Assembly: GCA_018896645.1 (NCBI GenBank) | Contig: JAHIMF010000056.1 | Location: forward strand, 1-34,859 | From: Patescibacteria group bacterium | Lineage (GTDB): Bacteria; Patescibacteriota; Patescibacteriia; UBA2591; JABMQE01 | Length of the DNA stretch: 34,859 bases | Direction: 5' to 3' | Part shown: positions 13,072 to 20,073 of the stretch, piece after piece | Position numbering within the stretch: position 1 is the stretch's first letter | How the letters are laid out: every line of letters begins with the position of its first letter | Notes under the pieces: generated by a model | Told to the model about the DNA's origin: nothing | The model's database searches: none | What the model saw: only the letters and a program-made list of their open reading frames with translations | Position numbers and translations under genes: made by a program

Positions 13072-13998
13072 ATGCCCAATCCAAAAGTCTCAATCATCAA
13101 AGGCAATAACCGCTATCAAAATATAGCAGATTCTTTAAATTTAATAAAAAATGAAGTCCAAGAACAAATCCAAGACAAACAAAATATCATCATCAAGCCA
13201 AATTTTCTTTACGATGATAAGCCAAACGCGGCTACTAATGTCCAAGCAGTAAAAGCAACTATTGACTTTGTGCAACAATTCACAAACCAGCAAATCACAA
13301 TTGCCGAAGCCCCATTTTCTGGTACTGTTGAAGGGGCAGTGAAAAATTTTAACTATGATAAAGAACTGGCTGATTATAATATTAAATATCTAGATTTAAA
13401 CGAAGAGCCAACTGAAGATATTGAAGTTCCCGTCACCGAAAATGAATTAGCCAAACTTAAAATTGCAAAACCAATTTTAGAAAGCGACTTCCGAATTTCA
13501 GTTTGCCCGCCGAAAACTCATGATACTGTAATTCTCACCCTGGGTATTAAAAACCTGATTGTCGGCAGTATTATTTCTAAAGATGCTACGCTCGGCCATA
13601 ACTCGCGCGGTGAAATTCACGGCGGTTATTATAAAACCAATAAAATTTTATTTGAACTTTTGAAAATTATTCCGCCAAATCTTACAGTCATTGACGCTTG
13701 GCAAGTTATGGAAGGAGATGGGCCGTCGCATGGGCAAATGGCTGATATGGGATTAGCGCTCGCTTCGCTTGATCCAGCAGCCGTTGATTCAGTAATGGCC
13801 TATCTCATGGGATTTGACCCGGATGATATTGGTTATTTATATTTTGTAGGGGCGGATTGCAATCCGCCCTTGGGAACAAATCAATTAGATAAAATTGAAA
13901 TTATTGGTAATATTGATTTACAATTAGAAAGGAAAAAGTTTGAGCCACATCCGGATTATGAAAGGCAGTTAGGGTGGAGGGATGGATTATCATCCTAA
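13072..13998 (+). CDS. DUF362-family protein with palindrome-encoded insert
   Basis: A 308-residue protein of the DUF362 type: VSIIKGNNRYQNIADSLNLI, IIIKPNFLYDDKPNAATNV, ITIAEAPFSG, CPPKTHDTVILTLGIKNLIVG, a GHNSRGEIHGG loop, and DPAAVDSVMAYLMGFDPDDI. In related proteins DUF362 often accompanies iron-sulfur ferredoxin domains, but no Cys cluster is present here and the function is unknown. Residues 259-268 (VGADCNPPLG) are encoded by a palindrome whose intergenic relative is at 21065-21092. I chose the ATG at 13072; upstream in-frame sequence to 12916 overlaps the YkuK-like gene and repeat words. Confidence 0.8.
   Translation: MPNPKVSIIKGNNRYQNIADSLNLIKNEVQEQIQDKQNIIIKPNFLYDDKPNAATNVQAVKATIDFVQQFTNQQITIAEAPFSGTVEGAVKNFNYDKELADYNIKYLDLNEEPTEDIEVPVTENELAKLKIAKPILESDFRISVCPPKTHDTVILTLGIKNLIVGSIISKDATLGHNSRGEIHGGYYKTNKILFELLKIIPPNLTVIDAWQVMEGDGPSHGQMADMGLALASLDPAAVDSVMAYLMGFDPDDIGYLYFVGADCNPPLGTNQLDKIEIIGNIDLQLERKKFEPHPDYERQLGWRDGLSS
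13846..13872. repeat. GTAGGGG-type palindrome inside the DUF362 gene
   Basis: A perfect 20-nt palindrome at 13850-13869 (half-site GGGCGGATTG) sits within a GTAGGGG...CCCTTG frame. It resembles the 28-nt intergenic palindrome at 21065-21092, which has TTGATTG in place of CGGATTG. It lies in frame within the coding region. Confidence 0.8.
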
Positions 13999-14014
13999 AA
14001 ATCTCTAACATCAC

Positions 14015-15031
14015 TCACCGACCACTGAATTCCAAATCACTCCACAACCAAGCACTATTCATCACTTCTTGACGCATTTTAAAAGTATTACCATGCCGCA
14101 AAAGACCCAAATATGATTGCACTGTTTCTGGCGCATTATGTTCTTTAAGCCGCTGCATCATTCGCTGTTTAGTTGTTGTCCGCAGTACTCGGTGGTGAGG
14201 AAAATGCACCCAGCCTAGAAAATCTATGCCCGAGGCCAGTGTCTGAAGTAGAATTTTTTGTGGATGTAATATCAGATACAATCGTTCCTCTAAAAATCTT
14301 TGCAAAAGAGAAATTTGTAGCCTTAGCCAGTCACGGTCTGACGAAAGAACAACAAAATCATCCGCATATCTGATGTAATATTTTACCTTGAGATGATGCT
14401 TCACAAACTGATCAAATTCATTTAGATAAACATTTGCAAAAAGTTGTGATGTAAGATTACCAAGCGGTAAGCCTTTGTATGGGGCAGTTGTAAAACTCTT
14501 AATGATTTTTTGTAAAAGACGCATGATATCGCGGTCAGGAATATATACCTGCAATATTTTTAAAAGTATTGCCTGGTCAATGCTGGCAAAAAACTTTTGA
14601 GCATCGCATTTTAATACCCAACAAGTTTTAGTATTATTTTGACTGACTTGATAAGCAAACTCACGAAATCGATTGATAGCTTTATGAGTACTCCTACCAA
14701 TCCGGCAAGAAAAAGAGTCAGCAATAAATGTTTTATCAAAAAATGGATAAAGTAAATGATAAACCGCATGATGAACTAAACGGTCGCGGACACTGGCTTT
14801 ATGAATATGTCTTGGTTTGGGGTCACAGATATTAAAAGCTTGATAGCTTCCATGTTCATAGCTATGATTAGCGAGCTCATGATGAAGTAATAAAACATTA
14901 TCCATCAAATCCAAAGAAAACTTCTGAACATCAGGTTTATTCCGCTTGCCCAAGATAAACTCCTGCCAAGCCAACAAAAGGTTCTCAACTGAAATAACGT
15001 CACAATATTTATAAGGTAGCTGAATTTTCAT
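14015..15031 (-). CDS. DGR reverse transcriptase
   Basis: A 338-residue reverse transcriptase. DGR-type motifs are visible: KCDAQKFFASID (first catalytic Asp block), LPLGNLTSQLFANVYLNEFD (the DGR-typical TSQ.FAN.YL block), the active-site YADD at residues 222-225 followed by FVVLSS, and FLGW near the C-terminal thumb. It would copy template-repeat RNA into cDNA with errors opposite adenines, which then replaces the variable repeat. I chose the ATG at 15031 because an AGAGG ribosome site precedes it; an extension to 15097 would run through a nine-G tract. It lies downstream of the template repeat on the same strand. Fully intact. Confidence 0.96.
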   Translation of the reverse strand: MKIQLPYKYCDVISVENLLLAWQEFILGKRNKPDVQKFSLDLMDNVLLLHHELANHSYEHGSYQAFNICDPKPRHIHKASVRDRLVHHAVYHLLYPFFDKTFIADSFSCRIGRSTHKAINRFREFAYQVSQNNTKTCWVLKCDAQKFFASIDQAILLKILQVYIPDRDIMRLLQKIIKSFTTAPYKGLPLGNLTSQLFANVYLNEFDQFVKHHLKVKYYIRYADDFVVLSSDRDWLRLQISLLQRFLEERLYLILHPQKILLQTLASGIDFLGWVHFPHHRVLRTTTKQRMMQRLKEHNAPETVQSYLGLLRHGNTFKMRQEVMNSAWLWSDLEFSGR

Positions 15032-15041
15032 AAATACCTCT

Positions 15042-15434
15042 ATGTCCCCCCCCCAACAAGTGGCGATTAATTTGCCAATTTTACAAAAAACGACCACTGC
15101 CTACAAATTATGGCATAGCTTTCTGCCACATATTCCACGATTATCTAGATATACGTTGGGTGCAAAAATTGACACGCTCTTTGCTGAAATTGTAGAACTT
15201 ATTTTACAAGCAGGATATTCAAGCAGGGACAGAAAGATAGAAACAGTTAACCGAGCTAGCATAAAATTTGACGCTTTAAAATTTTTTTTGCAGGTCGCCT
15301 GGGAGATGAAGGTGTTGGATAATAAAAAATATGCCCAATTATCTATGTTGTTAGCTGAAATCGGCAGAATGTTAGGAGGGTGGTTGAAGGATTTGAAAAA
15401 AGAAACTCCTCCGAACTTAATCAGAGGAGAATGA
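15042..15434 (+). CDS. avd: Avd, DGR accessory four-helix bundle protein
   Basis: A 130-residue protein matching the accessory variability determinant: LPILQKTTTAYKLWHSFLPH, RLSRYTLGAKIDTLFAEIVE, SIKFDALKFFLQVAWEMKV and the signature IGRMLGGWLK. In studied DGRs Avd is a pentameric basic barrel that binds the reverse transcriptase and template RNA. Here it is on the opposite strand from the reverse transcriptase, the template and the target, which is unusual. Nine C residues follow the start codon directly (15046-15054), and only 10 bp separate it from the divergent reverse-transcriptase start. No clear ribosome site precedes the ATG; an alternative GTG lies at 15060. Confidence 0.92.
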   Translation: MSPPQQVAINLPILQKTTTAYKLWHSFLPHIPRLSRYTLGAKIDTLFAEIVELILQAGYSSRDRKIETVNRASIKFDALKFFLQVAWEMKVLDNKKYAQLSMLLAEIGRMLGGWLKDLKKETPPNLIRGE

Positions 15435-15440
15435 AGAGAA

Positions 15441-15575
15441 TTGCGGACGGCGAGGAAACGGTAGTGCTCGTTCCAGCGGTTCCCATACCAGTTCAGGTTC
15501 AGGTTACGCTCGTGAACGTTCTCGTAGAAGCACGCAACGTAGCGATTGCCATTCGGGTGCGTCCAAACAGAGCCG
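15441..15575 (-). repeat. DGR template repeat (TR)
   Basis: These 135 bp match the variable repeat at 15922-16056 except at 19 positions, 16 of which are adenines of the TR coding (minus) strand. Read on that strand it encodes GSVWTHPNGNRYVACFYE and continues with many AAC codons (NLNLNW, GNRWNEHYRFLAVR), the adenine-rich codon choice typical of DGR templates. There is no gene start in frame, so it serves as template RNA. Confidence 0.96.
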
Positions 15576-15808
15576 CCATTTTGTACAAGGCATCATCTAA
15601 ACCACTGCTCCTTGAATGCTCTTAGAGCTGTATTTTATTTGGGGCCATAAATCCACCAATGCCTTGCACCAAGTATCTTCATTTTTAAAAGATTAAGAAA
15701 CACGCGCTAACCAACGACTTATCGTTGACTATTCTGGTAATTTCAAAATCCTAGAATTCGACCGCCTATAGCCGTAACCATAGACTGCATCGTCTACTAT
15801 CCAATTTT
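15441..15808 (-). ncRNA. Putative DGR template RNA with upstream promoter
   Basis: TR RNA must be read from the minus strand. An extended -10 (TGCTAAAAT on the minus strand, 15809-15817) with a weak -35 (TTTTTG) lies just inside the terminator at 15832-15869. The predicted RNA runs from about 15800 through TR and may continue into the antisense of avd and the reverse-transcriptase gene. The region 15600-15800 contains small hairpins (AACGA/TCGTT near 15711-15725, TAGAC/GTCTA near 15781-15796) and no other gene. Confidence 0.45.
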
Positions 15809-15831
15809 ATTTTAGCATAATTTATAAAAAC

Positions 15832-15869
15832 AAAAAAGCCCCATCCGTTATAAAAATGGGGCTGTTTTT
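15832..15869 (-). terminator. Terminator of the DGR target gene
   Basis: AGCCCCAT (15837-15844) and ATGGGGCT (15856-15863) form an 8-bp GC-rich stem. On the minus strand the stem is followed by six T residues, so it ends the target gene transcript. On the plus strand it is followed by GTTTTT, so it may work in both directions. In some DGRs a hairpin downstream of the variable repeat marks the homing site; this one may serve both roles. Confidence 0.85.
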
Positions 15870-15917
15870 CCAAGTGTCCAAGAGCCACCAAACCTCAAGT
15901 GACCAAGGGACCAAGCT

Positions 15918-16526
15918 CTACTTGCGGACGGCGAGGAAACGGTAGTGCCCGCGCCAGCGGCTCCCAAACCAGCGCAGGCGCAGGCGACGCTCGTCGACGC
16001 TCCCGTAGAAGCACGCAACGCAGCGATCGCCATCCGGGTCCGTCCAAACAGAGCCGAGTTCTATAATTGAGAACTCGCGCTGCTTATCTGGATACCTTGC
16101 CCCGAAGGCCAAAAGCTCTGGCAGGGTGGCCGAACGAAGGCCTCGGCGACCGAGCTCTTCGAGTACCTCATCCGTGCTTGCAATACGGTTGAGGTGAACC
16201 AAAACTGTCTCAACCTCTACCTGGCCGCATCCTTTGATTGGAAAATGGTCGGGGTTGATATCACTATTCTTCCAATCGTAATTGCCGGCCGTTATCATCT
16301 GCTCAAGGGAGAGAGCATAATCAACCGTGATGGGAAAAACTTCGCCAGCTTGCCTGACGATAATGTCCGCCATTCTGGCAATGATTTTCTTTCCTTGTGG
16401 AGTGGCTAAACGATGAATGTCTTCGTCCGTGCCACCGCGCTCACGGACAGCGGCATCAAGGGCTGAAAAGATGCTTGTCAGTAAATCAGCCCCCCTGACA
16501 ATTGCGGAAACTTCTTTCTTGGCCAT
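15918..16526 (-). CDS. DGR target (variable) protein
   Basis: A 202-residue protein. Residues 1-110 include a helical N-terminus (ADLLTSIFSALDAAVRERGG) and the segment LEQMITAGNYDWKNSDINPD. Residues about 137-155 (RGLRSATLPELLAFGARYP) precede a C-terminal C-type-lectin-like domain ending RFLAVRK. The last 45 residues are the variable repeat. Relative to the template, Asn became Asp, Arg, Ser or Lys, Tyr became Cys or Phe, and Glu became Gly. Such proteins are thought to bind variable ligands. I see no signal peptide or membrane helix, so it may act in the cytoplasm or be exported in an unknown way. A strong GGAGG ribosome site and promoter precede it. Its codon use is more GC-rich than its neighbours. 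Confidence 0.9.
   Translation of the reverse strand: MAKKEVSAIVRGADLLTSIFSALDAAVRERGGTDEDIHRLATPQGKKIIARMADIIVRQAGEVFPITVDYALSLEQMITAGNYDWKNSDINPDHFPIKGCGQVEVETVLVHLNRIASTDEVLEELGRRGLRSATLPELLAFGARYPDKQREFSIIELGSVWTDPDGDRCVACFYGSVDERRLRLRWFGSRWRGHYRFLAVRK
15922..16056 (-). repeat. DGR variable repeat (VR)
   Basis: This is the 135-bp partner of the template at 15441-15575. The last 29 coding-strand bases and the first 15 are identical to the template. Coding-strand changes at template adenines are mostly A to G or C. Three changes fall at non-adenine sites. Confidence 0.96.
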
Positions 16527-16560
16527 GACGATTCCTCCTTTTATTTTAGTCTGCCCCTCA

Positions 16561-16579
16561 CCCTGATACTTTATCAGGG
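16561..16579 (-). other. Hairpin in the DGR target leader
   Basis: CCCTGATA and TATCAGGG form an 8-bp stem around ACT or similar in the 5' leader of the target mRNA, next to a GC-rich GGGCCCCGGG-type stretch. No T run follows, so it is not a terminator. It may modulate translation of the target. Confidence 0.5.
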
Positions 16580-16618
16580 CCCCGGGCTGACCTTTGGAAA
16601 GATCAAAAATTACCTTTC

Positions 16619-16647
16619 ATTGTATATCAAATTTTAAAAAATGTCAA
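16619..16647 (-). promoter_or_regulatory. Promoter of the DGR target gene
   Basis: On the minus strand TTGACA and TACAAT are spaced 17 nt. The predicted start lies near 16612, giving a leader of about 85 nt with a GGAGG ribosome site 7 nt before the ATG. Confidence 0.82.
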
Positions 16648-16711
16648 GGCCAATAGCACATTTTTAGCACTTTTTCAGCTAAAGTTAGCCAAAAAAATAA
16701 AGGAGTGCCTA

Positions 16712-16739
16712 TTGACTTTTTTTATATTTCTACTATACT
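16712..16739 (+). promoter_or_regulatory. tRNA operon promoter
   Basis: TTGACT and TATACT are spaced 16 nt, and the -10 box ends 21 nt before tRNA-Arg. Confidence 0.8.
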
Positions 16740-16760
16740 TAAGAAAAGATGGATGACCGT

Positions 16761-16837
16761 GCACCCGTAGCTCAACTGGATAGAGTGCCTGGCTTCGGAC
16801 CAGGAGGTTGCAGGTTCAAATCCTGCCGGGTGTACCA
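16761..16837 (+). tRNA. tRNA-Arg (TCG anticodon)
   Basis: A complete cloverleaf. Acceptor GCACCCG pairs with CGGGTGT (one G-T), followed by A and an encoded CCA. The D-arm contains TAGCTCAACTGGATAGAG. The anticodon stem CCTGG/CCAGG holds the loop CTTCGGA (anticodon TCG, reads CGA). The T-arm has GGTTCAAATCC. Confidence 0.96.
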
Positions 16838-16913
16838 CCGCGCATAGCTCAGCTGGTAGAGCAGTTGCCTCTTAAGCAAACGGTCGGGGGTTCAAATCCC
16901 TCTGCGCGGACCA
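16838..16913 (+). tRNA. tRNA-Lys (CTT anticodon)
   Basis: It starts on the base after the previous tRNA. Acceptor CCGCGCA pairs with TGCGCGG, followed by A and encoded CCA. The anticodon loop is CTCTTAA (anticodon CTT, reads AAG). The T-arm is GGGTTCAAATCCC. The outermost anticodon-stem pair looks mismatched (G-A). Confidence 0.95.
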
Positions 16914-16916
16914 AAA

Positions 16917-16946
16917 AATCTCCCTATTATATTCGGGAGATTTTTT
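16917..16946 (+). terminator. tRNA operon terminator
   Basis: AATCTCCC and GGGAGATT form an 8-bp stem, followed by a T run interrupted only by one G. Confidence 0.9.
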
Positions 16947-16964
16947 GTTGATTTTAAAAACAAA

Positions 16965-17027
16965 TAGACAAGGTCAAGGGACCTTGTCTACTCCCCACGG
17001 GTGGATTGGGTCCCTTGACCCAATCCA
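16965..17027. repeat. Pair of palindromes with complementary loops
   Basis: A 26-nt hairpin at 16965-16990 has the stem TAGACAAGGTC and loop AAGG. A second at 17002-17027 has the stem TGGATTGGGTC and loop CCTT. The two loops are complementary, so they could kiss, or the two central GGTC...GACC boxes may be inverted copies of one core. It lies between the tRNA terminator and the end of the HU gene. Confidence 0.8.
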
Positions 17028-17064
17028 ATATTATAAAAAGCTCACCAACACCTATCCGCACCCT

Positions 17065-17352
17065 TTACTCTCCTCTATTCTTCAAAGTGTCCTTTAGGGT
17101 CTTGCCGGCTTTAAACTTTGGCACTAGTATCTCTGGCATCTGAATTTTCTCGCTGGGATTTTGAGGATTCACGCCAGTCCGAGCATGCCGCACCCTGGCT
17201 TCAAAAGTACCAAAACCAGTCAAAGACACTTTGTCACCGTTTTTCATGGCTTTAATAACAGTGCCCAAAAAAACCTCAACTGCTTGTTCAGCCGCTTTTT
17301 TGGAAATACCAACTTTATCAGCTATACGTTCGGCGAGTTGGAATTTGTTCAT
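17065..17352 (-). CDS. hup: HU-family DNA-binding protein
   Basis: A 95-residue histone-like protein. MNKFQLAERIADKVGISKKAAEQAV is the helical dimerisation half. VSLTGFGTFEARVRHARTGVNPQNP is the signature with the Arg- and Pro-containing DNA-binding arm. The end VPKFKAGKTLKDTL fits HU. It binds and bends DNA in the nucleoid; HU rather than IHF is the default for a single small copy. Confidence 0.95.
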   Translation of the reverse strand: MNKFQLAERIADKVGISKKAAEQAVEVFLGTVIKAMKNGDKVSLTGFGTFEARVRHARTGVNPQNPSEKIQMPEILVPKFKAGKTLKDTLKNRGE

Positions 17353-17419
17353 ATAAGCTCTGCATTAAAAATTCTTAATATTATGTTAATAAATTTTTTA
17401 TCAGTATCCTAACTTTAAA

Positions 17420-17510
17420 CCCACTATGTCATTGTCTTATTGTTCCATTGCTTCACTGTTAATACGAATTAGAAAAGACGATGAAACAATAGCCCGCTTC
17501 TTAATTTACT
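17420..17510. repeat. ATTGTTCCATTGC word-repeat spacer
   Basis: Words such as CATTGTCTTATTGTTCCATT and GATGAAACAATAG face each other around AATACGAATTAG. It is a weaker example of the spacer hairpins. No gene is seen. Confidence 0.45.
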
Positions 17511-17537
17511 CTGACTTTAAATAGAGAATAACAAACT

Positions 17538-19067
17538 CTATCTGGCATACTCTTCAATCCTGTTCTCCCGAATCACCGTCACTTTAATCTCACCGGGATA
17601 TTTTAGCTCTTGCTCAATCTTTCCGGCAATTTCTTTGGCTAATTTCACGGCTTTCAAATCATCAATTTCTTGGGGGGATACAAATACCCGAATTTCCCGG
17701 CCAGCCTGAATAGCATAAACTTTTTCCACTCCTTCAAACGACTTAGCCACATCTTCCAGCTCTTCCAATCGCTGTAAATATTGCTCATAAGTATCTTTTC
17801 TGGCGCCTGGCCTAGCTCCGGAAATAGCATCAGCTACTTTAACAATCACCGCTTCCAAAGTTGGCGGCATATCTTCGTGATGAGTAGCGATAGGAATAAC
17901 CACAGCCTCGGGCAGGCCAAATTTCTCCGCTAAATCTTTGCCGATCTCCGGATGCGTACCCTGAACCTCGTGATCCACAGCCTTGCCTAAGTCGTGCAAA
18001 AAACCCGCCTTCTTCGCAGTGGCCACATCAGCACCAAGTTCAGAAGCTAACAATGCGGAAAGGTGGGCCACTTCAATCGAATGCTGCAATACATTTTGGC
18101 CATAGCTGGTGCGATATTTAAGCCGACCAATGAGTTGAATTAGTTTGGGATCCAACCCGGCGATACCAACCGCATAAACCGCTTCCTCGCCGGATTTTTT
18201 AATATCAAGAGCTAATTCTTTTTTCACTTGCTCGATGGTTTCTTCAATCCTGGTCGGCTGAATTCGGCCATCTAAAATTAGTTTTTCTAAGGCCCGCTTG
18301 GCTAAGTGACGGCGCAATAAACTAAAGCCGGAAATCACAATTACTTCCGGGGTATCATCAACAACAATTTCGGTGCCGGTTAATTGCTCGATGGTTTTAA
18401 TGTTTCTGCCTTCCCGACCAATAATTCGCCCCTTCATCTCATCAGAAGGCAGGCTAACTGTAGTGGTAGTGGTTTCGGTTGTATGAGCAGCAGCCACTCG
18501 TTCAATCGCCATGCTCACTAATTTCTTGGCTTCTTTTTCCCATTCCTCACTGCCAACGGTTTCCAGCTTTTTAACTCTCTGAACAATATCACCTTTAACT
18601 TCCTGCTCAACATTTTCTAAAAGCACTTTTTTTGCTTCTTCCCGGGAAAGTTGGGCAATTATTTCTATTTTTTCAAGCTGCTCCTCTTTAATTCTTTCTA
18701 TCTCTTTTTTAATCGCCTCGATTCTTTGAGCCTTATCGTATAGCTTTTGCCGGCGATCCTCAAATTCTAAAAGCTTCTGATCAAACAATGACTCCCGTTT
18801 CTCAAGCCGTTTCTGAATCCCTAAAAGTTCTTGGCGACGTTTGGCTTCTTCTTGTTTCCCGTCCTCTAAAATTTGTAATGCTTTTTCTTTAGCTTGGTAT
18901 AAAAGTTCTTTTTGTTTTTGCTTGGCAGCATCTAAGGTTTCTTTGGCTTTTTTCTCAACCGAACCGGCTTGTTTATAACCAATACTCCGACGAAGCAAAT
19001 AGCCAAAGGCAACACCAGAAGGAATAGCGGCTGCCACTAAGATTATCCAGACTAAATCTACTACCAT
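17538..19067 (-). CDS. rny: Ribonuclease Y
   Basis: A 509-residue membrane-anchored endoribonuclease that starts mRNA decay. An N-terminal transmembrane helix (LVWIILVAAAIPSGVAFGYL) is followed by a long charged coiled coil (about 35-200), a KH RNA-binding domain (GRIIGREGRNIKTIEQLTG), and an HD metal-dependent catalytic domain (LQHSIEVAHLSALLA, FLHDLGKAVDHE). A C-terminal region ends IKVTVIRENRIEEYAR. The length is close to the usual 510-520. A promoter with a long leader lies at 19263-19291. Confidence 0.97.
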   Translation of the reverse strand: MVVDLVWIILVAAAIPSGVAFGYLLRRSIGYKQAGSVEKKAKETLDAAKQKQKELLYQAKEKALQILEDGKQEEAKRRQELLGIQKRLEKRESLFDQKLLEFEDRRQKLYDKAQRIEAIKKEIERIKEEQLEKIEIIAQLSREEAKKVLLENVEQEVKGDIVQRVKKLETVGSEEWEKEAKKLVSMAIERVAAAHTTETTTTTVSLPSDEMKGRIIGREGRNIKTIEQLTGTEIVVDDTPEVIVISGFSLLRRHLAKRALEKLILDGRIQPTRIEETIEQVKKELALDIKKSGEEAVYAVGIAGLDPKLIQLIGRLKYRTSYGQNVLQHSIEVAHLSALLASELGADVATAKKAGFLHDLGKAVDHEVQGTHPEIGKDLAEKFGLPEAVVIPIATHHEDMPPTLEAVIVKVADAISGARPGARKDTYEQYLQRLEELEDVAKSFEGVEKVYAIQAGREIRVFVSPQEIDDLKAVKLAKEIAGKIEQELKYPGEIKVTVIRENRIEEYAR

Positions 19068-19262
19068 AAAATTTCCTCTATTCCAAAAGAAGAAAATCAG
19101 AAATCTCTAAGGAATGCATAACAAAAAACTTTAAGCAAAATATCAAATTCTCGGCCTAAATCAGATTTAGTGTTTATAGATTTACTATTATCTATTTTGT
19201 TATACATTATGATTTTCTATCTCAAGAATTATTAATAATTGATAATTTATTGACCTAAATTT

Positions 19263-19291
19263 ATAATAGCATAAGTGCTAAAATTAGGCAA
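19263..19291 (-). promoter_or_regulatory. rny promoter
   Basis: On the minus strand TTGCCT and TATTAT (preceded by TGC) are spaced 17 nt, just after the clpP stop. The leader to rny would be about 190 nt. Apart from AT-rich TTATTAATAATT words I see no gene in it. Confidence 0.58.
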
Positions 19292-19296
19292 GGTGT

Positions 19297-19872
19297 CTAC
19301 TTAATTATCCTATCCACCAATCCATACTTCTTGGCCTCGTCCGCAGTCATGTAATAATCCCTGTCAGTATCCTTTTCAATCTTAGATAAAGGCTGGCCAG
19401 TATGATGCACTAAAATCTGATCCAAACGATCGCGAATTTTCAAAATATGTTCCGCCCGAATTTTAATGTCAGAAGCTTGGCCTTCGGCTCCACCCATAAC
19501 CTGGTGAAGCAAAATCTCGGCATTGGGCAAAACAAAACGTTTGCCTTTTTGACCGGCAGAAAGAAGGACTGCGCCCATCGAGCCGGCCAAACCAACACAG
19601 ATTGTAGACACATCACACTTTACATATTGCATAGTATCGTAAATTGCCAAACCGGCAGTTACCGAACCGCCAGGTGAATTGATATAAAGTTTGATATCTT
19701 TTTTTGAATCCTCACTTTCCAAAAACAATAGCTGGGCAATAACCGTATTGGCCACCACGTCATTAATTACATCACCTAAAAAAATAATTCGTTCTTTAAG
19801 CAAACGGGAATAAATGTCATAAGCGCGCTCGCCATGAGTTGATTTTTCAATAACTGTTGGTATTAAGTGCAT
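19297..19872 (-). CDS. clpP: ATP-dependent Clp protease proteolytic subunit
   Basis: A 191-residue serine protease that forms a double heptamer with a Clp/Hsp100 unfoldase. The catalytic triad is visible as Ser98 ([11 protein letters not shown]), His123 (ILLHQVMGG) and Asp172 (TDRDYYM). The motifs [20 protein letters not shown] and [12 protein letters not shown] are canonical. I chose the ATG at 19872, giving the N-terminus [20 protein letters not shown] expected for ClpP; in-frame sequence to 19959 is repeat spacer. Confidence 0.97.
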   Translation of the reverse strand: MHLIPTVIEKSTHGERAYDIYSRLLKERIIFLGDVINDVVANTVIAQLLFLESEDSKKDIKLYINSPGGSVTAGLAIYDTMQYVKCDVSTICVGLAGSMGAVLLSAGQKGKRFVLPNAEILLHQVMGGAEGQASDIKIRAEHILKIRDRLDQILVHHTGQPLSKIEKDTDRDYYMTADEAKKYGLVDRIIK

Positions 19873-19875
19873 AAT

Positions 19876-20068
19876 TTTTAAGTTAAAAGTTAAAAGTCTA
19901 AAATTTAATAAAAATACAAGAATAAAATAATAAAATAATATCCGCCAGAGACGGATCAACCCCTGGTTGATAAAAATTCATCTCGTCCCGTTTATTTTTA
20001 TATTTTTATATTCTTGTATTATTTTATTTTTGGTTTTTGACCCAACTTTGGACTTTAAATTTTAGACT
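19876..20068. repeat. Long inverted-repeat spacer with twin hairpin
   Basis: AAAAGTCTAAAATTTAA and AATACAAGAATAAAATAATA on the left face TATTCTTGTATTATTTTATT and TTTAAATTTTAGACTT on the right, making a roughly 190-nt hairpin. At its centre, 19940-19971, are two adjacent hairpins: ATCCG/CGGAT and ATCAACC-CCT-GGTTGAT. No gene is seen. Confidence 0.7.
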
Positions 20069-20073
20069 TCAGA

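Noticed and set aside
14173-14373. Plus-strand frame inside the reverse-transcriptase gene as avd promoter or leader peptide
   Set aside because: No ribosome site or promoter supports it, and the minus-strand catalytic motifs explain the sequence.
15032-15097. Longer reverse-transcriptase start
   Set aside because: It would encode a run of residues across the nine-G tract and overlap avd; the ATG at 15031 has an AGAGG site.
15848-16033. Second minus-strand frame over the variable repeat
   Set aside because: It is an out-of-frame shadow of the target gene; the true frame ends FLAVRK with good promoter and ribosome site.
16561-16579. Riboswitch or terminator in the DGR target leader
   Set aside because: The hairpin has no T run and no known aptamer motif; it is recorded only as a structured leader.
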